A stretch of 64,000 bases of DNA from Symsagittifera roscoffensis (taxonomy: Eukaryota > Xenacoelomorpha > Acoela > Convolutidae), in NCBI RefSeq assembly GCF_963678635.1, contig NC_087069.1, positions 40,228,831 to 40,292,830 on the forward strand, in the 5' to 3' direction. A model generated the notes under the pieces. That model saw only the letters and a program-made list of their open reading frames with translations, searched no databases and was not told the DNA's origin. Positions 30,838-42,062 of the stretch are shown piece after piece. The translations under genes were made by a program, and so were the position numbers. The stretch's first letter is position 1. Each line of letters opens with the position of its first letter.

Positions 30838-30918
30838 TACATTTGGGGGACCCTTTGGGTCGGCAGGGGGTCGAATCCCTGAAGGGGGCGTCCCTCCACT
30901 TCCTAAATCCGCCCCTGA
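30838..30918 (-). mobile_element. Solitary terminus of a hAT-like DNA element
   Basis: In reverse complement the segment begins CAGGGGCGGATTTAG, the form of terminus common to several hAT-type elements in animals. I could not find the matching other end within 1 kb, so it is a truncated or very diverged copy. Confidence 0.35.
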
Positions 30919-32199
30919 CAGATTATATACAGGTTTTATAGAGTAAAAAAAAATAGATTATTTTGGCACTAAAATCTATTTATTTTAGTGAAAAAAAAGA
31001 TTCTATCTGTATAGATCCGAATATCTTTCGCAAAATGGTTGCAGATAAATCGATTCTATACTTAAGTTTATCTGTAAATTTTTCTGTATATATTCGATTT
31101 TTATCCATTTTTGTCACTGAGGGTTGCAGTTAGTTCCATATTTCTCATTAATCAATTTCACTCTCACAATATCGCTGCTCAGCCTCATTATCAAATTTGG
31201 CTCTTCGTATCTCTGTAAAAAGCAATGCTGCTTTAATCATCAGTTGTCAGTTGGAAACTTTTCAGCCAATTTTGAGCTTTGACTTGTTTCACTGTCCCAG
31301 GTTGACCAAAGTCAGCTTCCAGTGTAGCTCGCTACCCTGCCTCTCTCAATAGGTGGGTTTAGTTTCGAAAGGTGCTCTATTTCTCTCAGTTGGGTCGACC
31401 GAAGTTGTAACGACGAATGAGCTTAGAGGCGAGTCATTCTTAATCATATGAATTTAAAGGAGGCGTTCCCTGACATAAATGGAAAAGAAAAATCGTTTTT
31501 CTACATAGCGAAAGGACAATATCTTCTACATAACAGCAGAATTAGGACACAAAATACTACATGATTGCAGATGGCAAATGAAGACTGAATGGGTGGTTTA
31601 GTTCACTAAGTGGAACTTATTGGGCAAAAACTCTGGCAGACGAGAATTCGTTTTGGGCAATTTCAGTTGCAAATAAAGTTATGCAAGAGTAATGTATACA
31701 ACTCAACTTAGCTTTTTAGACACTCCATTTTAACTACTCTTCTTTTTATTGGTTAATTTCTCTAACTGTTCTCGATGTCGCCACTTTTTCTTGATCATCT
31801 TTTCATGATCATCCCGTTTTTTGCGTTTCTGCTAATCCCTGAAAACCAGTTTTGCCATTTTTCTAATTGGTTACTCAACGAAAACCAACTGCTTCTTTTT
31901 TTCTTTATTTAAAATTAAGTTTAATCTACGCTGGCTCTGCTCGCTCTAATCTCCAAAACTGATCCAAATTCGTTAAATTAATAAGAGATATTTCTCGGCA
32001 AATAACTCGGTCTATAAATTAATTTCGGCATTTTTCTATTGATCAGAACAACATATAACATTTTTATCATCTGCCTGTTTTTGGTACAAATCGGCGCAAG
32101 CTAGCCACAAGAACCGGTCGGTAATGTCCTTGAGACAAATTGCTCTTTTTGGATGTCAGTCTTAATCAAGGCTGAACCGAACTAGAACCAAAAAACAGT
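30919..32199. other. Non-coding region between the NCLX gene and the BEL/Pao element
   Basis: No gene is supported. A hairpin-like AATAGATT ... AATCTATT occurs near 30952-30986. The outer end of the BEL LTR may lie in this interval, but I could not place it. Confidence 0.5.
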
Positions 32200-32387
32200 T
32201 AAAATAGGAAATAACCCCGTTTTTAGTACATTAATACATAGGCAGGTGGGGGACTCGAACCTACGTCAACTGTTATGTCACACATATAATCGGCGTTAGC
32301 TTAGGCCACTCGGCCAACTGTGCTTATTTTGTATGCATTTATACTCTTGTTTTATATGCATCTAAACTCTACATTTGCATTGCAACA
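32200..32387 (-). repeat. 3' LTR of the BEL/Pao element (start at 32387, far end undefined)
   Basis: On the minus strand a run of 13 G and AGAA (complement of 32388-32404) is followed by TGTTGCAATG starting at 32387, the classic polypurine tract to LTR transition. Two TATA-like boxes (ATATAAAA and TATAAATG on the minus strand, about 32335-32362) lie 25-50 nt inside the LTR. Confidence 0.6.
32241..32323 (-). other. tRNA-like sequence (Ser/Leu class II type) inside the BEL LTR, likely a pseudo-tRNA or SINE head
   Basis: In reverse complement it has an A box TGGCCGAGTGG and a B box GGTTCGAGTCC, both near-perfect Pol III promoter boxes, with a spacing that includes room for a variable arm. The acceptor stem does not pair well and the anticodon loop is malformed, so it is not a working tRNA gene. 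Confidence 0.6.
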
Positions 32388-33365
32388 TTCTCCCCCCCCC
32401 CCCCTGAAGAAGGAAGAACCAGAGCGAGCTTAACGGTCGGCCGCGTGACTTCACGGGTTGCGGTCCTGACAAGGGCGGATCGGGCGCAACCTTCCTGTCC
32501 GTAGTTTAGCTTGACACGAGATCGCCTGTTTTAAGAGTGAAGTCAGAATGAGTGTGCCACTTGACACGCTTATTCAGCGAGGGATCATATTCTCGAAGCC
32601 AACGAGACCAAATCGCGTTGGCATATGACTGCGCTCGCACGTACCTTTTCTTGTGATTGAAGTGCTCCCCGGGTAAAAGCGAACGAAAGCTTGTGGCATG
32701 TTGTCCAAGCAAAAAGTGGTTTGGGGTGAATCAGTACTAACGGGAGTAATTGGCCTCGAATTCAAAGCCTGCTCAACTAAGCAGAGTGTTGTTCCTAACA
32801 CCTCTTCAGTGACTCGCCTACTGCCTAGGATATCGTACAGCATGCGCTTCACGCTTCGGACGAGGCGTTCCCAGGAGCCGCCATGATGGGGTGCGCCTGG
32901 CGGTTTAAATTTCCAAGTAATACCTTTGTGTGCAAAAATGGTCGGAGCCATGCCATTCCAGCTCTTGATGCAGGCAAGTAATTTCTTTTCCGCACCAACG
33001 AAGTTCGTGTCGTTATCCGACCAGATTGTGCTTGGCGTACCACGACGCGCAATGAACCGTTCAATGCCCATGACACAAGAACTGGTGTCCAGAGATGGTA
33101 CAATCTCAAGGTGTACAGGCCTGGTGGTGATGCAAGTAAAAAGAAATTCCCATCTTTTTTCAGTGCTTCTGCGAACCGGAACGTAAAGCGGTCCAAAGTA
33201 ATCCAAACCCGTATGATTGAAGGGTGGTTGCTTGTATCCGAGACGTTCGACAGGTAAATCGGACATAATTGGCTGAATGGTGCTTGCTTTGCGTTTACGG
33301 CATGTTACACATTGATTTTCGATAGAACGAAGTAGTCGACGCAACCCAATTATTGCATATTTCAT
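32388..33365 (-). pseudogene. BEL/Pao integrase core and DUF5641-like C-terminus
   Basis: The frame from 33365 down to 32574 carries CVTCRKRK (zinc-binding Cys pair), GLDYFGPL (first Asp), WSDNDTNF (second Asp) and GGSWERLVR (Glu). A frameshift near 32720 moves the reading to the 32712-32506 frame, which gives GQHATS, RAQSYANAIW and TLKTGDLV, typical of the DUF5641 tail. Translation in pieces continues to the Gly-encoding polypurine tract. Frameshifts and small deletions make it non-functional. Confidence 0.8.
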
Positions 33366-34158
33366 ATTTAAAAACGGAGCGCATGTAATCTAAACCTTGA
33401 TAAAAATGCTTGTGGTGGAGGCTGTGGGCCAACAAACGAACTAGGGTATGTCGGGCGTCGAGTATTATTGGGTGCATAGTATCAAACTCGGTATTCACTA
33501 AGCGCACAATCCGTCCGGTGGAACGAATGACACCAGCGGGACCGATAAATGGCGAGTATGTGGCAATTTTAGTACTATTCCTAATAGGTTCACCAGCGGT
33601 GAGTGTTTTCAATTCAACGGTGAAGGATTCCATCTGAGCAAGATGAATCATTTTGTTTTCTGCAATATCAAGTTCAGTGGGGTCGGTGATTTGTAAGTCC
33701 TTACCACGAAAATGCCTATGTGAAGGCAACATCCTCAACATAAAAGCGACTACTCGTTTATATCTTGTAAAGGAACTGAACATTTCCCAATTGAACCCGT
33801 CTTCGGGATGTTTGTTGGATGTGACATCGGTTACGAAGGAAGATGATGTCTCCAAGCAATTATCAACATCACAAGAAGGACCCTTCAAACGAATTTTTTT
33901 GACTACACGTTCGTCGGGTATAAAGGGCCAATCAGTAGTCCTGCGAATGCTCGGACCAATAACCCAGCTGCTATCCTTGAGGGCTTCCGAAGAAATCCCC
34001 CGCGTACCGGTATCAGCTGCATTATTGCCGCTCAGAACATGGTGCCACTCATCAATATTGGTCGATTCGAGGATTTCGCCGACACTATTAGCGACGAATA
34101 AAGGTAATTTTTCAGTCGAGTTTAGCCACTGCAAAATTGTTGTACCATCTGTCCACAT
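33295..34158 (-). pseudogene. BEL/Pao RNase H-like region to integrase zinc finger
   Basis: This 287-codon stretch starts MWTDGTTILQWL (RNase H core D), then WHHVLSGNNAADTGTRG (usual for the end of RNase H in Pao), and ends in the integrase N-terminal region with HSLHHKHFYQGLDYMR. It is frameshifted into the integrase core at about 33300-33360. Confidence 0.8.
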
Positions 34159-34209
34159 GTAGACATGATTAATAGAGACTGTAAGGGTGGTCAGTATATC
34201 ATCTTTTAG

Positions 34210-34985
34210 TCATGTGGCGAGCAGAGCAGCTTGCAGCTCTAGCTTTGTTATAGATAGGGCTTTCATGGGCGGAACGCGAGCTTTACCAAAGATGAAGGAT
34301 ATTTGATTTTTGTGCGAACTCGAGAGTCGCCCTCGCAAAAATCCAACCGCACAGAAAACGTCCTGCGAGCAATCACCGAACATGTGGAGCTCAATTCGAT
34401 CCACAGGCTCTGTGAAATAACAACGGGGAATAAACAATTGCCCTAAGAGAGGGAGACCGGAGTGCCACTCGAGAAACTTATCTCTTATGTCTTCTGGCAA
34501 TTCGTCGTCCCAACTTTGACCACTGATTTTCCAAATATCTTTAAGTAAAAGACGAGCCCTAACTGTGTATGGAGCTACTAACCCAACAGGGTCAAACACA
34601 GAAGAGACGAAACTCAAGACGGTTCGTTGAGTTATTGCTTTATCGAGAGGACGATCCACGCCTCTGCTAACAACCAATGTGTCTTTCACATGGTCCCACT
34701 TAAGACCTAAGACGTGTGATCATTAATCGGCACCGTTAAATATTTCCTTGATGGGTGAAGACGAGGTTTCGGATTCCTCGGGGTTCATTGCTTAAGTGAT
34801 TTCATCAGCATTACTGACAAATTTAGTCAAGTTAAATCCTCCCAATTTTAGTAAGGAAACCAAATCGCGGCTAATTTTAATTGCATGGGTAACGTTCTCA
34901 AATGAATCCAAGTAATCGTCCATGTAAAATTTTTCATTTACGACTGAGGCGGCCTCAGGGTATAGGGACATATTAGCAAGACCTT
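34210..34985 (-). pseudogene. BEL/Pao end of RT (YMDD) and Pao post-RT region
   Basis: Read in the minus strand, the segment near 34880-34960 gives EKFYMDDYLDSFENV, the RT catalytic box. After stops near 34795 and 34725 it continues in the 34689-34210 frame with VLSFVSSVFDPVGL and SKLEL-like motifs typical of the Pao region after RT. It joins directly to the zinc-knuckle ORF, so the protease and RT N-terminus are missing. Confidence 0.8.
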
Positions 34986-35378
34986 ATGTGCGCTATCACA
35001 CTCTGGCTTCGGGCACTTCTTCGCTCTAGAACCTTGCCGGAAACTATGATTGCCATTGAGGCAAGCGAAGCAAAGTTTCTGTTCAGCTACGTATTTTGCT
35101 CGCTGAGTAGCATTCTTTTTCATAAAAACAGCACAATTCCACAATGCATGACTAACCTTACACAAAACGCACGGCGGAAATTTAGATTTATCCTGAGCCT
35201 TACTAGTTACCTGGCTATTGGCTGCAAAAACTTTGGTTGTTTTTGGTTTAACTGGTTCCTCTTTTTTTGCCTTAGAGTTGAGTAAACGTAATTTTTCATG
35301 CCCCTCGGCCTTTTCTTTCAACCAGTTGTTAAAGTCTAAGAGTGTTGGTCGCTGCCAATTATGTCTAACATTATGCAT
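34938..35378 (-). pseudogene. BEL/Pao zinc-knuckle region of Gag (146 codons)
   Basis: It carries CVLCKVSHALWNC and CFACLNGNHSFRQGSRAKKC, paired zinc knuckles of the kind found between DUF1759 and the protease in BEL elements. It ends where the deletion joins it to the RT end. Confidence 0.75.
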
Positions 35379-35420
35379 TGACCAAGCCTCCTTGAGGTTA
35401 GGCGGAAGTTTACTTACAGC

Positions 35421-36233
35421 TTAGTTTAACAGGTTAACGCTCTTTAGATCATCATTGAAAAACAATGATTTGAAAACTGCTACGAGGCCAGATATGGCAG
35501 AGGAGAAACCAATGAAATTCTCCGAATTGTGCATGTTAAGTGGAGGAAAAGTATTCAGCTTATCAAGATGCGCAGCAACAATGGCATGTGGTTGCATAAA
35601 CTTCCGTTGCAAGGTGGCCAGTGCATCCTTGTACATAACGCCACTATAACTAAACTCTGCAATTGCGGTTTTTGCTTTGCCTGAGACAAGCGTTTTTAAG
35701 TATGTCAGTTTCGTATCATCGGTGAGAACAGCGGAATCAACGGTGGACTTAAACTGACTAAACCATTCGTGCCAGTTTAACGGGTTGTCGTCAAACTGGG
35801 CTAACTTCCATTCAGGAAGATGATCTTTGAGGCTATGCATCAATATTTCCACCAATTCACGGGCGGAGAGAGGTCGATCCGATGAACAACCTTGGTTCGG
35901 ATAAGCGGAAGACGGTGCGCAGTCATCGTTGACTGGCTGATAACCAGTATTAGTATGATTGACAAAATGCGGAACATGTTGTGGATGAGCTGGGGGAGTA
36001 TTAAAATACACAGTCCCACCACTAGTATACGGAGCGGCGGTGTTACACGATGGGACAACAGTTGTCACATTAGAAAATGTATCCAGCATTACAACACTGA
36101 GCAGGCGTGACGATTGGAGTTGTAGCTGCCAATCGCCATAAGTTTGCATAACTTGTGTAGTAATCGTTGATATTAGGTGACACATTATGCGGAACAAAGG
36201 GAAGATTATGTTGCGTCTGGACTGGCGCTGCAT
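35421..36233 (-). pseudogene. BEL/Pao Gag, DUF1759-like region (270 codons)
   Basis: The C-terminal two thirds contain WHEWFSQFKSTVDS, TDDTKLTYLKTLVSGKAKTAI and YKDALATLQRKFMQP, the standard Pao Gag pattern. A stop at the C-terminal end and a frameshift from the 36678-36070 frame show decay. Confidence 0.8.
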
Positions 36234-36710
36234 GGCAATTAGATGCCGAAAATAAAACCGGAGTTGTGTTTACTCCAGAAGATGAGAAGCCACCACCAGC
36301 AAAAGCAGGTGACAAAGAAACAAAACCAGAACCGGGTTGTGCCGGTAACGTTGGGACAGGTAATGATTCCGGTTGCGCGATGGCAAAACTACCATTAGTT
36401 ATGTTTGAACTCATGGTCTGTAAAGGAACAGCAGACGGTGGCGGTAACACGTGTGCACTAGAATGCAAATTGTTAACTGGGAATAGACCAGGAGCTTGCA
36501 TTGGCAAAAGGCTTGCACTGCCAAATTGAGGCATAGCTTGATGTCCATTATTATGGATTCCAGGGTCACTCAATGCTGTGTGCTCATGGTTATGACTATT
36601 ACTGGTGTGAATTGCATGAGCGAGGATGGCGGAAGTCGTCGGTCCTGACGAAATGGGTACAGGAGTGAAGGCCAGCAAACCTGGCGCATCAGCCCAACGA
36701 AACTCATTTA
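36070..36710 (-). pseudogene. BEL/Pao Gag N-terminal Pro/Ser-rich region (incomplete 5' end)
   Basis: About 200 codons of Pro/Ser/His-rich sequence precede the DUF1759-like region in a shifted frame. The frame opens without a clear ATG near 36720, consistent with 5' truncation. Confidence 0.5.
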
Positions 36711-36720
36711 ATTGAACTCA

Positions 36721-37431
36721 TCAATGAAATCTTATCCCTTAAGTGTAGATAGTTGACTGTTTAGCCAGACCCCCCGAGATTGTTATATATCTAAGTGAAA
36801 TCACCATTGGGCTACGAATAATAAAGCTGCGGGCACTTCATTTTTGACAAAACCTTTTTCTAATGCGTTATAGATCAAGGTTATCAAAAAAATCGTCAAG
36901 TTCAGTTATTTTTCTTCAAGATCATTTCATAGTCCATACAAAAGTTCATACTATAGTTAGTTTGTATTTGCCTGTATCGTATGACAGATGTTTAATCATT
37001 AGCATACTGTTTTTCGTTGAGAAAAACAACCTTTAATATAATTCTCGCTGTTCTGTCATAATAATTATAATGAAATTTGAAAACGCAGACATTAAATTAC
37101 CAAACTGATATTTTGCTTAATCGATCAATTATTTGAAAAACTATCGGTACTGTCAAAATCAAAATTAGAAGAGGCAATCAACTTTATCAATATAGTGACT
37201 CCCTGCTCATTTCTGGTTGCTATTGTTCCCAAAGGTTCTCTATTTGGTTCTTTTTTACTACATCACCATCTGACCTCTAGCAAAAGTTTCCAAAGTGCGT
37301 TCGGTTCTAAAACACACTACTTGTGAGCAGGATTGGTCGCCAAAAAACATCTACTTTTTATGGGTCTAGCCTAAATGTTGTGATAAATTTATTAAATAGT
37401 TTCAGATAGGTGAGATCGATCCGTCAATGAC
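36721..37431. other. Non-coding region
   Basis: AT-rich with no coding signal or clear repeat. Confidence 0.5.
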
Positions 37432-37964
37432 ATGGAGCAGTTGATTGGAACGACAAATTGTGATGAAGGCACGAAACAAATTCAAAAGTGAATTGTGGAG
37501 CATTTACAATCCAAGACACTGACTATTAAAGCTCAGAAGTTAGAAGTTCGAAACCTCAAAAAATCTATCCGCCAACTTTTATACCAAAATTTATGCGAAA
37601 ACAAAAATGAACTGCATGCCAGACGTTCAATGCTCGCGTCGAAGCAAAACCCTGATAACAAGAAACCTGTATTTTTGAAAAAGAAGCTACCAAAAGATGA
37701 CCGCGAGCTATGAAAAAAGCTCATGATATCGGTTGCAGAAAATTGAAAGAGGTCGCCAATTCCTGTTTACAGCGAAAAAAACTCTCAAAGACCTTAAAGA
37801 TGGAGCAACCATGCAATCCATTCCGCGGGCCCGCTACCGAACCTGAACAAGAGCAACGAGCTAACGAAATGATCCAAGAACACAAACCGTTCTTAAAGAG
37901 GCTCCGAGATATAGATTCAAAAAATGAAGGATTGGAATTGATTAATAGTCAATTGTCGTGTTAA
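37432..37964 (+). pseudogene. Possible coiled-coil pseudogene
   Basis: From ATG 37432 the frame has a TGA at 37489, continues (37495-37713) through a Lys/Leu/Asn-rich helix-like segment, then, after a shift, continues in the 37710-37964 frame. Charged heptad-like stretches suggest a coiled coil. No family is recognised. It could be a decayed host exon or retrocopy. The upstream TTTCAG at about 37401 resembles a splice acceptor. Confidence 0.3.
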
Positions 37965-38099
37965 ATGAAGTGTCAAAAATTTTTTTAGAAGAATAGTTTT
38001 TCAACCAAATGCAAAATGTAAATTTAGGACTTAACAACAATTATTAATGGTGTGTCACAAACATAGCAATGGTACAAAAGCGGTTTTGTATGCGATGAT

Positions 38100-39010
38100 A
38101 CAACTACAAATCAAAAGTCACTGAAAAATGACTCAATTGCAAATATATGGAATATGTTAACCATTGGTTGAAACCTAACAGCCTTACACTAAATCAAGAC
38201 AAAAACAAAAGTTATCGAAAAGAGCAAGACCTCAACAGAAACTTTAATAATAAAATGGTTATGAAACGGAACAGGTTCAATATGTTAAGTTTTTTGGTAA
38301 ATCTGTAATGAGAATTTAGGCCTCAAAGATCAGAATATGTTTATTTCAAAAATAGCTAAATATTGCGGGCTCAGGTACTGTACCAAATATATTTTCTATC
38401 GAATCCACCTCTTCAACTTCATAATTTTCAAAATTACACCAGTAATTCAATAAGGCGTGATTGTGTATAATTGCGCATCTATTACCAGTTTTATGCCAAT
38501 TGTGAATTTGCAACGGAGATTATGCCGCAATGTTTTCAATAAACGATATCGCAAAGTGTTAAGGATAAAATGGTACAAATTCGCATTCAGAAAGTTTTGA
38601 ACATATATTTTTTTTTATAAGGAGGTTGTCAAACAGTTGCTTGGCACCAGCAGCCTAAATTTAATTGAACTTCAAAATATTTTGAACTTCGAATTTCGTC
38701 ATTAAGAAATTTAGCAAAGTATAACAGTGTTACAGCTGTAGAAAACAATGATAAAGCGCAGACAAGATACAGCTGTTGACTACTTTCATAGATTTTCTGT
38801 TTTCGAGAGTGTAGGCGTAATAAGTAGTAAACATCATTTTAATAAGTGTGTACATGATGCGCTGGGTAGTTACATCACTGATAATGATGAGCTGGTTGAT
38901 ATTGTCTTCGGGTGGTTTTGTTTTGTGTTTACGGTCTCTGGTTTGAGAAGGTTGTCTTTCAAGGCTCAGAGGTGTGGAACTTACTACCACTTCACAGTGG
39001 GGCCTTAATC
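38100..39010 (+). pseudogene. Decayed non-LTR retrotransposon (LINE) RT C-terminal remnant
   Basis: Piecewise translation gives YVNHWLKPNSLTLNQDK-TKVIEKS (thumb-region pattern of LINE RTs), then ENLGLKDQ, ISKIAKYCGLRY, LQRRLCRNVFNKRYR, and finally GLRRLSFKAQRCG, close to the usual KSFKxRxxxWNxLP end. Multiple frameshifts break it. It could belong to a jockey/CR1-like group; I cannot resolve which. Confidence 0.6.
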
Positions 39011-40377
39011 GAGCACTCGAAAGTCATTCTGATCATTCTAGAGTGTACTTAGGCTCTCAAGTGTAATGAGTACTGAGAGATTCTATCGCAGATTGGGGTC
39101 ATCCCTAATAAACAGTGACAAATACTAATTAGTTTTTTTCTGAAAATAAATTAAGTTTCAACTATATTGCAAGTTATTACGTAATATGTTTCACTTGATT
39201 ATATCATCCTAATTTCTAGTTTATAAAGATGTTTAGGGGCATCATATAATGGCCTATGGTCTGTTGTTGGTCCTAGGTAGGCTGTATTCATTGGACTTCA
39301 TTGATTTAGTTCTCTGAATTTGTACATTTTGATTGAAATTTGTATTGCCTACTGGAGTATAAATATATAAAAAACATCCCTACTCATATAGTTTTGCACA
39401 GAAAAAAGATATTTATACAACACGCATTGATTGGTACAGTAAATTCAACGTTTTCTCATCGACACACTTTTTAGAATTGTAAGACCCTCTTTTTGTTGTA
39501 TGGATGTCAATGCGGATTAGCATGCTGCAACAAACCAACTGTCGAGTGATTTGAAACCACTATTACTATTGTCTAGCAGGCTGAAAACTCTCAATGCATT
39601 TTAGTTAGTTCCCTTTCGTGCTTATCTGTAAAAAAACTCTACACTAAAAAACCTTGAAAGTGAAACTTGACTCTCTTTGAGTTTTGATAGCATGCCAAAT
39701 TTTCTGCTCGAAAAACTTCACCAGATTTTTTTTGGACGTTTTACTGGATGATGCGGAAGATACCATAATTGCTTATACCATGGTGCTAATTGTAGAAAAA
39801 AAAATCTCTTTTAATTTTTTTCAAGATCAGTAAACAAATCATGAAAAAGTGAATACCAGTGTCGTCTTTTAGTTTCGTCGTGGCAAACTTTTAGTTTCGT
39901 CGTGAGCTTCATTTAATTTATAATTGACTAGCACAGAAAACAGGTGTGTATTAAACTATTTATTGATTTTGTATCCATAAAAAGGACAAACCAAAAACAT
40001 TATTTTTTCTTCAGATTTCACGAAAATTTATTTTTCTTTTTCGAATAGAAAAAAAATAAAAGTGCAAAGATCAATTGCCTCAACGAGATTTCTGTTTAAA
40101 TACACCAATTGTCTGAAAATCTATGGGTGAATAACAGTGCGTAATCTCTCAGAATTACAAAATTACTACGAAAAATAGAAGATTATCAGAAGCAAAGCCC
40201 CCTAGATTCCAGTTTTTTTCTATCCCTCATCAGCTAATGGTAGACCAACTAGCAACTTTTCATAAGGTGTCTTCAACCTCACATTACACAAAACTTGAGC
40301 TGAAGTTGTTGCCCAAAAAGCACTCCATTTGTTTAGTTTAAAACGTTCCAAAAATATCCTAACGGGTGAGTTTGGAG
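39011..40377. other. Non-coding AT-rich region
   Basis: No gene. It is mostly unique-looking sequence. TTTTAGTTTCGTCGTG is tandemly repeated once (near 39867 and 39888). Confidence 0.5.
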
Positions 40378-40760
40378 TGTTTTTGTACCACTTCTAAACT
40401 AGTATTTATCATTGGTTAGTATTATGAATTTTTTTCTCTATAAATTATTGAATACTAATCAATCATACTCTGTCAGACTAACAACCTACTTGTTTGTAAG
40501 TGTTGAAACTACTTGTAGTTTCAACACCAGAAAAATTTGTATTAAACTTAGAATACAGTTGTTCTCATTCTGGAATTAAATCGCATAAACCGGTGTACAC
40601 TAGATCTATTGAGACTAGGAGATATAAGAGTAGGATAAATATCGGTATTAGACTAAGAAATTGCACAAATCTGTCCGGCCGAAAATGAGATAGCGTGACG
40701 AGCAGACTTTGTACTTTATCTGAAATTACTCTGTGAGTATAGTACTTCATACATAACTCA
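40378..40760 (+). repeat. 5' LTR of element 2
   Basis: It aligns with 16603-17016 through the shared blocks named there. The right end is set by AACTCA, after which the two copies diverge. The left end is approximate. Confidence 0.75.
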
Positions 40761-40763
40761 TCT

Positions 40764-40781
40764 TGGGCGTCCAAAAGTCTC
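40764..40781 (+). promoter_or_regulatory. Candidate primer-binding site
   Basis: TGGGCGTCCAAAAGTCTC starts three nucleotides after the LTR end and begins with TGG, as a tRNA-primed site should. I could not match it to a specific tRNA. Confidence 0.45.
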
Positions 40782-40850
40782 AAACAGACCTTAACTAACC
40801 TAGATTTAGAAAAAAATAGATTAGATCTAGACAAATACAATATTTCAAAA

Positions 40851-41093
40851 ATGTCTTATGATAAAAACTTAAAAGATATGTCTCTACGTTTCAATAGATC
40901 AGATCCAATATCCCGAACAATACGAGAACTACCCAGTATTGGAAGAAGACGTCGAACAAGAAACGATATACGACTAGGAAGAAATCTATCAATCGATTTC
41001 GTGATAGTACCACAAAAATCAGATCAAACTTTTTTTATTCAGAATACTATCAGCAGTAAAATTAAATTTTCATTTCCTGACATAAAAATCTGA
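40851..41093 (+). CDS. 80-aa arginine-rich ORF in the leader of element 2
   Basis: ATG 40851 to TGA. The middle carries GRRRRTRND and further Arg residues, resembling an RNA-binding arginine-rich motif. No family is recognised. The equivalent part of element 1 lies outside the window, so conservation cannot be checked here. Confidence 0.35.
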   Translation: MSYDKNLKDMSLRFNRSDPISRTIRELPSIGRRRRTRNDIRLGRNLSIDFVIVPQKSDQTFFIQNTISSKIKFSFPDIKI

Positions 41094-41270
41094 AGAAAAA
41101 CCTTCAAAATTCATTTATGGCGCTAAACTTATAAATGTACAATAACGACCGATGAAAAACAATACTAATCGTTTTCCTCAAATCAGCTGTATATTAAATA
41201 ACATCTTGCAAAAATATTTATTGATTAAAAAAAACACAAAAATTAGTTAGTATAAATCATAAGTTGTTAG

Positions 41271-41280
41271 TATATATAAA
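41271..41280 (+). promoter_or_regulatory. TATA-like box in the leader
   Basis: TATATATAAA lies 500 bp downstream of the LTR and 780 bp before the ORF at 42063. It could be an internal promoter, but in AT-rich DNA this is weak evidence. Confidence 0.25.
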
Positions 41281-41385
41281 CCATCTCCTCATCGCAGCTT
41301 CATCACCAAAAACATAAAAGCAAATCTCAAAAACTAACAATCATCAAAACTAAAAATTTATCCCTAATAATTAATCAATAAACTG

Positions 41386-41532
41386 TCAAGGCTTATCCTT
41401 GCTTTCCTTTAAAATAATTTCATTTAAAATAACAGATCATCAAGGCTTTCCAGGGATCTTTAAATTATAATAAACCACAACTAAATTTCTAAATTTTTAA
41501 GTATCTAAATTTCTGATAATCAAGGCCTATCC
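41386..41532 (+). repeat. Three copies of TCAAGGCNTWTCC-like motif in the leader
   Basis: TCAAGGCTTATCC (41386), TCAAGGCTTTCC (41440) and TCAAGGCCTATCC (41520). They lie in the non-coding leader, where packaging or dimerisation signals of retroelements are found. No function is claimed. Confidence 0.5.
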
Positions 41533-42062
41533 GTGGATCAAATAGAAAAGTTTTTTTCTCCCCCTTCCATATTAATTAATGTGTAACAAACTCAAATGTC
41601 GATTCACTACCCGACCCGTATTAGAGACCCAGAATTAACAGAAACTTTTTGAAAAACTAACCATTTTATTTAGGATAAACAGTAAAGAACTTCGGTTACT
41701 CGTCCTTCACTTGATACCCTTCCTTATAGATGACCCAGACTAAAGCACTTAAACTTAGTAATTCATAAAATGGTATCTAACGAACTATTTGCGTTCTAAT
41801 TATACCTGAACCTTGTGGATTGATTTAATATTCTCCAACTTTTGATCACAAATCACAACCCCTAAGTAAAATTAAGTAAGTCTAACTTAACTTAGAATTA
41901 TTCACGAGAAAGTAAAAATCATTCTCAGGAATCGATATACGCTTTTCTCTCCAACTCAACAAACACGACAGAAGTTAAGCCAACCACAAAAATCGTAAGA
42001 ACTAACAGTTTAAGACAACAGAAATCGGTAACCCCAATTTTGCATCCATCATCCTAAACTTT

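Larger units (their letters stand above)
32200..36720 (-). mobile_element. BEL/Pao LTR retrotransposon, minus strand, truncated and internally deleted
   Basis: Read on the minus strand the order is Gag (DUF1759-like), zinc knuckles, end of RT with YMDD, Pao post-RT region, RNase H-like region, integrase, DUF5641-like tail, a polypurine tract and an LTR start. This is BEL/Pao. Protease and most of RT are absent. No 5' LTR is visible beyond 36720, and the Gag frame begins without an ATG, so the 5' end is lost. The low-coordinate boundary of the LTR is not determined; 32200 is a placeholder. Confidence 0.85.

Noticed and set aside
32241..32323. Functional tRNA-Ser or tRNA-Leu gene
   Set aside because: The acceptor stem does not pair, and the anticodon loop is malformed, although the promoter boxes are good.
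38748..39008. Free-standing 86-codon gene
   Set aside because: Its C-terminal part reads as the end of a LINE RT, so it is part of the LINE remnant.
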